A program made the position numbers and the translations under genes. This document shows positions 41,891-47,991 of a DNA stretch of 64,000 bases, piece by piece; the first letter of the stretch is position 1; each line of letters begins with the position of its first letter. Below the pieces are notes generated by a model. That model was given only the letters and a program-made list of their open reading frames with translations. It made no database searches and was not told the origin of the DNA. Source of the DNA: an uncultured bacterium (GTDB taxonomy: Bacteria > Cyanobacteriota > Vampirovibrionia > Gastranaerophilales > Gastranaerophilaceae); assembly GCA_902788575.1 (NCBI GenBank), contig CADAKY010000001.1, forward strand, positions 62,001-126,000. Reading direction: 5' to 3'.

Positions 41891-43060
41891 ATGATAGGTC
41901 GGGTAGTTCTTGTTTCTGATGATTCAGACTTTTTCGAGTATATTTTGCCGAAAATAAACTTGAGAAAAGAAGATGAATTATACAGATTCTGTTTTGATGA
42001 ACTGCCTGAAAAGCTGGATACGCTGTATAATTCACTGTGGATTATTAACAGTGAAAAGTCACAGGATAAATGTCTTGAGTTGTTGGAATTGTTGAAAGGT
42101 CCTCCGACTTTAGTTTTTGGATATAATGAAGACGAACAATACAAAGTAGAATGTTTAAAATCCGGCGGATTTTCTTATTTGTCATATTTTACTTCTCCTG
42201 AGGAGTTCGATGCAATTGTTACATCTGCTTTTAATCAACTTTCGGTGATGAATAAGCAGGAACAGTATCGAAAAATATTGGTTGAGCATAATCTTATTAC
42301 GCAAAATAATGAAGTATTTCTTGATTACAACAAAATATTGGATAATGAATTGGGGAATTCTTCTATCCTTCTTGCAATATCTCCTAATGATAAAACAAAA
42401 TTTTTATTAAAAGCAAACCAGATTGAAACTTTTATATTAAGCTGCGTAAGAAAAAGCGATATTTTAATGAATTTTGCTCCAAATAAATATTTTTTGCTTT
42501 TAAAAAATATAACTTTTAATGATGCCCAAAAAATTTGGGAAAAAATTCAGTCTTTAATACCCGAAAAAATATATGCCGGTTTTGCAACGGTAGGAAATAA
42601 ACGAAGAGAACAGCTTGTGAATGAAGTTCTGAACAAATTACATGAAGCTATCAACAGGGACTATATGCAGAATAAATCGGAGTCTTCCGATATAAGCAAG
42701 AATTATAAAATTTTCAGAAAAGAATTTAATGCAAAGATGGAAAAAATTATTACACCTGTTTTTTATCATGCTGTTCAAAAATACGGAAATAAGTTTTTCG
42801 GAATGAATGTAAGCCACAAAATAACCGACGGATGCGGAGAGATGTATATTAAAGGCAGATATATGTCAGGTGTTTTAAGAATTACCGCACCGGGCGGCTC
42901 TAAGATAAATATAGATGTTACGTTACTGAAAGATAAAAAATCTCCGGAAACAAAAAGGATAACATTTGAGCCGGAAGAGCTTGATGCAGGTGTATTAGAA
43001 GATTTGCTGGAACAGTTTATTGTAGAATTCAAGGAAGAGGTTGATAATGAGTATACTTAA
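41891..43060 (+). CDS. Degenerate response regulator / GGDEF-like protein
   Basis: The 389-residue protein has three parts. Residues about 1-120 resemble a receiver domain (RVVLVSDDSDFFEYILPKI), with acidic residues after strand 1. Residues about 140-265 have the shape of a GGDEF domain (RKSDILMNFAPNKYFLLL, IYAGFATVGNKRREQLVNEVLNKLHEAINRDY), but APNKY replaces GGDEF, so no cyclase activity is expected. Residues about 275-389 form a conserved-looking C-terminal domain that I do not recognise. It follows the HDOD gene by nine bases and overlaps the next gene by 14. A signalling scaffold is inferred. Confidence 0.7.
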   Translation: MIGRVVLVSDDSDFFEYILPKINLRKEDELYRFCFDELPEKLDTLYNSLWIINSEKSQDKCLELLELLKGPPTLVFGYNEDEQYKVECLKSGGFSYLSYFTSPEEFDAIVTSAFNQLSVMNKQEQYRKILVEHNLITQNNEVFLDYNKILDNELGNSSILLAISPNDKTKFLLKANQIETFILSCVRKSDILMNFAPNKYFLLLKNITFNDAQKIWEKIQSLIPEKIYAGFATVGNKRREQLVNEVLNKLHEAINRDYMQNKSESSDISKNYKIFRKEFNAKMEKIITPVFYHAVQKYGNKFFGMNVSHKITDGCGEMYIKGRYMSGVLRITAPGGSKINIDVTLLKDKKSPETKRITFEPEELDAGVLEDLLEQFIVEFKEEVDNEYT

Positions 43061-43595
43061 TGAAAATGACAGTTTAATAATAATTATTGATATGCAGGAA
43101 AAGCTTTTAGGTGCATCTTATACCAGAGAAATTGCAGAAAAAAAAGCAGGTATTGTGGCAAAGGCTTCTAATATTCTGAGTATCCCGGTTCTTGTTACAG
43201 AACAATACCCGAAAGGATTGGGGAACACTGTTGATTCTGTTAAAGAATCACTGGGGCAAAATGCTCGTTTTTTTGAAAAAGCAAGTTTTTCTGCTTTGGA
43301 TGAAGAGGATATTTTTGATGCCGTAAAAACATCTAATAAGCATCAGATTGTTGTTTTTGGAATAGAAACTCATATTTGTGTAAGTCAGACTGTCAATAGT
43401 CTTATAGAGCTGGGATATGATGTCAGTGTAATATCGGATGCGTGTTCCGCAAGAGATGTTAATGAGCATAAGGCAGGTATAGATAGAATGCGAGAGGACG
43501 GTGCACATATTTTAACTGCAGAAATCGCACTTTTTGAATGGCTAAAAACATCTAAACATCCGAATTTTAAAGAAGTACAAAATTTAATTAAATAA
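43047..43595 (+). CDS. Isochorismatase-family cysteine hydrolase
   Basis: The 182-residue cytoplasmic hydrolase is of the isochorismatase/nicotinamidase superfamily. Seen are the Asp of the triad in LIIIIDMQEKL, Lys in FFEKASFSAL and the Cys in GIETHICVSQT. Family members hydrolyse amides such as nicotinamide or small ureido compounds; the substrate is not readable. The frame begins with TTG 43041, but AAGGAAGAGG is placed for ATG 43047. It overlaps the previous gene by 14 bases and ends immediately at the converging PLP gene. Confidence 0.88.
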   Translation: MSILNENDSLIIIIDMQEKLLGASYTREIAEKKAGIVAKASNILSIPVLVTEQYPKGLGNTVDSVKESLGQNARFFEKASFSALDEEDIFDAVKTSNKHQIVVFGIETHICVSQTVNSLIELGYDVSVISDACSARDVNEHKAGIDRMREDGAHILTAEIALFEWLKTSKHPNFKEVQNLIK

Positions 43596-44630
43596 TTATA
43601 TTTTGGTTAATTTTTTTAGTTTTTCAAGTTTTTCTTTTGTAGTACCAATGCCGGTTAAAAGCATTGTAGATTTCTCATTGGTTTTTTCATCTTCAATTCC
43701 GAATTTTTCGTACAAAATCTCTGATAATTCGTAACCGGTTAGTCCTTCTTTTTTTATTAAAATTTTTGTAATATCGTCACCATAAAACTCTAAATTTGCA
43801 AGTTTTGTTTTTAAATTTTGTATATTTTTAATAAGTTCTTCAATTTTTTTCTTTCCTCGTTTTGAGTTCAAGAAATTTATATTTGCCTCTATTGTTGCAA
43901 GCATCGGATATGATGGCGATGTGGTTGATATTAAATCCAGTGCTGATTTAATATCAAGGTCTGAATTTGAATGCAAAAGTGCTGTCGGATTAATTCCGCC
44001 CGCTGTTTTATGCAGAGATTGAACCGTAAAATCCGCATATTTTACGGCACTTTGGGGTAAATTTTCTGAAAACGGATACAAAGCTCCGTGTGCTTCGTCT
44101 GCAATAAAAATTACATTGCATTTTTTACATATATTGCTGAATTTTTTAACATCAGAAACGATTCCTTCATAGCTGGGAGTAGTCACAATTATGGCTTTAG
44201 GTTTTTCTGTGTTTAAAAGCGTTTCTAATTTTTCACCGGAAAGTGGCTCATAAATTCCCCATTCTTCATTAAAAGGAAGTTCATATTCAACGATATTTGC
44301 ACCGGCTAAAATTCCGGCATGTTTGTGACACTTGTGTGATTTTTCCCAGATGAGAAGCTTGTCGCCTTTTTTGCAAGACGCCAAAACTGCAGCTAATATT
44401 CCGCTTGTGGAACCGTTTGTCAAAAAATGAGTTGATTTTGTTTTGTATATTTCTGAAGCACGTTTTTCTGCCTTTTGTAAGGCTTCTTGCGGATTATAGG
44501 CATCAACTTCCGAAATATCATTTTTGTACCATTGGTAAAATTTATGAAAAATACAAATTTTGCCATTATGGCTTGGAGTTGTAAAAAGTGTTTTTTTAGT
44601 TTTTTTCTTAAAAACAGATATTATGCTCAT
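43596..44630 (-). CDS. PLP-dependent Orn/Lys/Arg decarboxylase-like protein (short form)
   Basis: The 344-residue protein matches the major domain of the fold-type I Orn/Lys/Arg decarboxylase family. Seen are FTTPSHNGK at the N-terminus, TNGSTSGI, ADEAHGALYPF with the PLP-binding Asp and the PLP lysine in VQSLHKTAGGINPTALLH. Full-length enzymes of about 480 residues have a C-terminal domain largely missing here. Short homologs occur next to DNA-metabolism genes in Firmicutes, so an amino-acid decarboxylase role is possible but unproven. A promoter (TTGATG-16-TACAAT) is visible at 44678-44651. Confidence 0.83.
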   Translation of the reverse strand: MSIISVFKKKTKKTLFTTPSHNGKICIFHKFYQWYKNDISEVDAYNPQEALQKAEKRASEIYKTKSTHFLTNGSTSGILAAVLASCKKGDKLLIWEKSHKCHKHAGILAGANIVEYELPFNEEWGIYEPLSGEKLETLLNTEKPKAIIVTTPSYEGIVSDVKKFSNICKKCNVIFIADEAHGALYPFSENLPQSAVKYADFTVQSLHKTAGGINPTALLHSNSDLDIKSALDLISTTSPSYPMLATIEANINFLNSKRGKKKIEELIKNIQNLKTKLANLEFYGDDITKILIKKEGLTGYELSEILYEKFGIEDEKTNEKSTMLLTGIGTTKEKLEKLKKLTKI

Positions 44631-44731
44631 AATTATATTTTATCAAAAATATTGTATCCGGTCAGCAGAATGCATCAAAATATCTGCGTTCAAAAAGTAA
44701 GTGCAATTTAGGTTGAAATTTAGATTGAAAT

Positions 44732-44749
44732 TTTGTAAATTTTTGTAAC
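44732..44749 (-). promoter_or_regulatory. Perfect HLR1 (RpaB-type) box between the PLP and EF-hand genes
   Basis: The minus strand reads GTTACAAAAATTTACAAA, identical over all 18 bases to the site at 10837. It lies at about -65 to -48 of the EF-hand gene promoter and about -105 to -88 of the PLP gene promoter. Confidence 0.6.
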
Positions 44750-44761
44750 AAAATAAGCAAT

Positions 44762-44789
44762 TTGTAATTCTTTGAAGTTTTTATATAAT
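44762..44789 (+). promoter_or_regulatory. Promoter of the EF-hand protein gene
   Basis: TTGTAA (44762-44767) and TATAAT (44784-44789) are separated by 16 bases, 19 bases before the ATG. Confidence 0.6.
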
Positions 44790-44808
44790 TGTGAAGTGTG
44801 GAGGTTCC

Positions 44809-45456
44809 ATGTTTGAAGTAAGTCAAAATATTGCAAAAATTGATGGTAAATTTGAAACAAAAAATGTAACAAACCCTTCTGAACAGTACGGAAGGAATGC
44901 TGTTGATAATTTTTATTCTTATGCAGAAAAGCCTATTACCGAAGATAACTTTAATACTGCGCCAATTCTTGATTTTGGCATAAGTCCGCAGGCTTCGGAT
45001 AATAATATAAAAAAGCTGGATAAATTCTTAAAAGAGAACGATGATTATTTAAACGCTCTTCCGCCTCTGGAATTTGAATATCGTTATATGCCAAATGTTC
45101 AAAACGGCAAAATTGATAAGGCGGCATTAATGGGAGCTGCAAATGAAGAAATGATGAGGCGTCCTGAAATGAGTGTTGAAGAAATGGATGCTCATTTTGC
45201 ACCAAACAGTAATTATACTTCCAAGGCTCTTGATATAAACGGTGACGGAAAAATTACGAATGCGGAATACAGTACAAGTATTCTTGCTGCTGATATGTTG
45301 AGTAAATCCGATAACCCGAATCCTGAAAATGTAGACGGAACAATAAATTCTAAAGGTATGAATGCAGTGCTTGCTTATGCTAAGAAAAGTAATGCAGCCG
45401 CAGCTGCTCAAATGTATTCAAAAATTTATAACAGTTATAATCTCTCAGACAAGTAG
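44809..45456 (+). CDS. Single EF-hand protein
   Basis: The 215-residue protein has one canonical calcium-binding loop, DINGDGKITNAE (residues 142-153). The rest is a mixed Asn/Lys/Glu-rich sequence with no signal peptide or membrane helix. The frame opens at GTG 44791, but GGAGGT supports ATG 44809. It resembles the 1283 gene only in the EF-hand. Its promoter carries an HLR1-type box. The function is unknown. Confidence 0.78.
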   Translation: MFEVSQNIAKIDGKFETKNVTNPSEQYGRNAVDNFYSYAEKPITEDNFNTAPILDFGISPQASDNNIKKLDKFLKENDDYLNALPPLEFEYRYMPNVQNGKIDKAALMGAANEEMMRRPEMSVEEMDAHFAPNSNYTSKALDINGDGKITNAEYSTSILAADMLSKSDNPNPENVDGTINSKGMNAVLAYAKKSNAAAAAQMYSKIYNSYNLSDK

Positions 45457-45497
45457 TTGTAAAATTACCGAAAGCGGTATAGATTTCAGTCTGCCGG

Positions 45498-45656
45498 TTA
45501 TTGTTTTTTATTAATTTTTCTAATCCGAATTTCATTGTTGTCGAGATAAATTTCAACTTCATCAAGTATCGGACTGATTCCAAGCCCCTCAAGAATTGCT
45601 TTTGGAATTATGACTCCCCAGCTTGTACCAATTTGTATTATTTTCTTTTTAATCAC
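45498..45656 (-). CDS. AbrB/MazE-like swapped-hairpin DNA-binding protein, orphan
   Basis: The 52-residue protein reads KIIQIGTSWGVIIPKAILE then DEVEIYLDNNEIRIRK, the SpoVT/AbrB (MazE) fold: a QIG-SWGV-IPK strand-loop and a hydrophobic EVEI strand. The start is GTG 45656 with AGAGG six bases upstream. Such proteins are MazE-type antitoxins or transition regulators. No MazF-like gene adjoins; the downstream neighbour is on the opposite strand, so it appears to be an orphan. A palindrome upstream may be its operator. Confidence 0.8.
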   Translation of the reverse strand: MIKKKIIQIGTSWGVIIPKAILEGLGISPILDEVEIYLDNNEIRIRKINKKQ

Positions 45657-45691
45657 TATAACCTCTGTTACTTTATTATTATATAAATTAT

Positions 45692-45708
45692 AATAACATT
45701 TTGTTATT
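45692..45708. promoter_or_regulatory. Palindromic operator candidate upstream of the AbrB-like gene
   Basis: AATAACA-TTT-TGTTATT is a perfect inverted repeat with 7-base arms, 36-52 bases upstream of the GTG start. It sits in a very AT-rich promoter region with TATAAT-like boxes. Confidence 0.5.
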
Positions 45709-45826
45709 GATTATAATATATATTATAATATTTAGCAAATGAATATGCTTACAATATAAAAGTTGAGGTTGAAAATATAACCATGTATGATTTGCATCAG
45801 GGTTTTGTCAGTTTTTGTAAAAAAAA

Positions 45827-45899
45827 AGCCGATAGTGGGACTTGAACCCGCGACCTACTCATTACGAATGAGTTGCTCTACCAACTGAGCTATATCGGC
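45827..45899 (-). tRNA. tRNA-Thr (anticodon CGT)
   Basis: A full cloverleaf folds on the minus strand: acceptor GCCGATA/TATCGGC, D-arm GCTC-AGTTGGTA-GAGC, anticodon stem ACTCA/TGAGT with loop TTCGTAA (anticodon CGT, reading ACG) and T-arm GCGGG-TTCAAGT-CCCAC. The T-stem has one C-A mismatch (50-64). A T-run follows the 3' end; CCA is not encoded. Confidence 0.93.
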
Positions 45900-46017
45900 A
45901 CAAATTATATTCAAATTTCAAAGGTTGGTAGAGCAAGCTCTACGTTTTCTTTATCCGTTCCGACGTTCGTCTCCACTGTGGGAGCTATATCGGCATAAAT
46001 CATATTCAAATTTCAAA
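45887..46017 (-). repeat. Partial duplication of the tRNA-Thr 5' end and leader
   Basis: Two 36-base direct copies, 45887-45922 and 45982-46017 (two mismatches), contain the first tRNA bases GCCGATATAGCTC plus the leader. Between them are 59 bases with a palindrome (GTAGAGC-AA-GCTCTAC, near 45928-45943) and unrelated sequence. The upstream copy is a truncated tRNA remnant. Confidence 0.8.
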
Positions 46018-46042
46018 TACTTATTTATTTTACCACAAATTT

Positions 46043-47839
46043 TTATTTTGTTCTTTGGAAAAATTTTGCCAAATCCTTATGCTCAATTATATGAGAAATC
46101 GGGCGTCCGTGCGGGCAGGTGTATGGCTTTTCACAAGTTCTCCAGTTTCTTATGATTTCTTGCATTTGAAAAAGGTTCAAATATGTATTTGCCTTGACTG
46201 CAGCCTTGCAGGATGTTGTAATCAGAATTTGTTCTTCGATGTTATCTATATCGCCTGAAATGTGTTCCAAAATATCTGCAAGAATTTCTTTGGGCGGGAT
46301 TTTTGATATCAATTGCGGAACTTTTCTGAAAATAGCTTCTTTTTCGGATACAAAATCAATTTCATATCCGAATTTTTCAAGTTTTTCTTTATTTGCTTCC
46401 AAAATTTCTTTATCACTTGGTGAGATTTCGATTATATCAGATATAAACAACAATTGGCAGTCAATATTTTTTGATTTTTTAAGCTGTTCATATATGTATC
46501 TTTCTTCCGCGATATGCTGGTCTACAATTTCCAGTCCTTCTTCTTTTTCAATCAGAATGTAAGTTTTTTTATATTGACCGATTATTACATCTTCTTCTGC
46601 TTTGACAGGTTCGGTAATAAAACTTTTTTGTTCATTATTTATTAGTGTTAATTTTGGTTTTGATGGTGCATAAAAATCGTCGGGAATTTGTTCTTCTGAT
46701 TGAATATATATATTATCAGATTCTTGTTTTATAAAAGATTCTCGTCTTGGGAATGATGCCTGTATAATTTCGGGCTTTTCGTGTTTTTCCGGTGTTTTGT
46801 TAATTTCCTGCGGAATTTCTTTTGTTTCAAAAAATTCTTGCGGTTTTTCTGTAATTCCGGATAGAGCTCCATTTACGGCAGAATATATAAAGTTGAATAT
46901 TTGATTTGGATTTTTGTAACGGACTTCTTTTTTCGTAGGGTGAACGTTTACATCAACATCTTCCGGAGGAATTTCTAAATTAAGTATAAAAAACGGATAT
47001 CTGAAATTTCCTACAAGGTTTTTGTATACGGTATCAATAGCTTTTTGGAAGACCGGACATTTTACAATACGTGAATTTACAAACATATAGTAATCTTTTT
47101 TACTTGCTCTTGTGTAATCGGGGGTGCTTACGTATCCGGAAATTTTGAGATTAGAAATTTTATCTGTTTTCAGAACTTCTTTTAGAGTTTTTGAAATATC
47201 GCTTGTAAAAATTTCTCCTGCTGTGACAAGAAGATTCCCTTCTCCTGTTGTTTTTATTGTGGTTTTACCGTTGTTTTTAAGTTCAAATGATACGTCAGGG
47301 TGTGCCAGCGACATGGATTGAATGAGTTCTGAAATGTATGCAAATTCTGTTTTTGACGATTTGAGGAATTTTAATCTTGCCGGAAGATTATAGAATAAAT
47401 CTCTTATTTCCATAATTGTGCCTTGCGCACAGCCTGTTTTTGAGGATTTGACTTCTGAGTTTTCACATTCAACTTTTTGCCCGAAATCGAAATCTTTTGT
47501 GCGGGTTATACAGGTGAGTTTTGAAATGGAAATAATGCTGGCAAGAGCTTCCCCTCTGAATCCCATGGTTTTAACATTGTATAAATCTTCTCCTGATGCT
47601 ATTTTGCTTGTTGCATGTTTTGAAAATGCAAGTATTATGTCATCGGGGTGAATTCCAGAGCCGTTATCCGCAACCCTAATATTTCTGCATTCATTGGAAA
47701 TTTCAATGCTGATTTTTGTTGCTCCGGCATCAACAGAATTTTCCACAAGTTCTTTTACGACAGAATACGGCCGTTCAATAACTTCACCTGCTGCAATCTG
47801 GTTAATTACATTTTTTGATAGCTGAATAATTCTTCCCAT
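46043..47839 (-). CDS. mutL: DNA mismatch repair protein
   Basis: MutL couples mismatch recognition by MutS to strand incision. The 598-residue protein has the GHKL ATPase motifs AAGEVIERPYSVVKELVENS, DNGSGI and FRGEALASI at the N-terminus. A proline-poor linker follows, then a C-terminal endonuclease-type motif DQHIAEERYIYE (usual form DQHAxxERxxxE, with Ala to Ile) and CPHGRP. It therefore is the nicking type, as in bacteria without MutH. GGGG and TATAAT lie upstream. mutS is not in the window. Confidence 0.96.
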   Translation of the reverse strand: MGRIIQLSKNVINQIAAGEVIERPYSVVKELVENSVDAGATKISIEISNECRNIRVADNGSGIHPDDIILAFSKHATSKIASGEDLYNVKTMGFRGEALASIISISKLTCITRTKDFDFGQKVECENSEVKSSKTGCAQGTIMEIRDLFYNLPARLKFLKSSKTEFAYISELIQSMSLAHPDVSFELKNNGKTTIKTTGEGNLLVTAGEIFTSDISKTLKEVLKTDKISNLKISGYVSTPDYTRASKKDYYMFVNSRIVKCPVFQKAIDTVYKNLVGNFRYPFFILNLEIPPEDVDVNVHPTKKEVRYKNPNQIFNFIYSAVNGALSGITEKPQEFFETKEIPQEINKTPEKHEKPEIIQASFPRRESFIKQESDNIYIQSEEQIPDDFYAPSKPKLTLINNEQKSFITEPVKAEEDVIIGQYKKTYILIEKEEGLEIVDQHIAEERYIYEQLKKSKNIDCQLLFISDIIEISPSDKEILEANKEKLEKFGYEIDFVSEKEAIFRKVPQLISKIPPKEILADILEHISGDIDNIEEQILITTSCKAAVKANTYLNLFQMQEIIRNWRTCEKPYTCPHGRPISHIIEHKDLAKFFQRTK

Positions 47840-47991
47840 TAAAAAACCCCGATGAAATAATTATACTCCAATAAGAATTTTTATAAAAGATTTTTACTGC
47901 TTAATATTTATTAACAAATCTTTCAAAAAAAGCAATTTATTTTGTTTTAGGTACTTTAAATATATAAGTAAGATTAAAGAAAGGGAAAATT

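Noticed and set aside
45380-45592. 70-residue minus-strand frame over the AbrB-like gene
   Set aside because: It has no ribosome binding site and no recognisable fold. The overlapping 52-residue frame has a clear AbrB/MazE sequence and signals.
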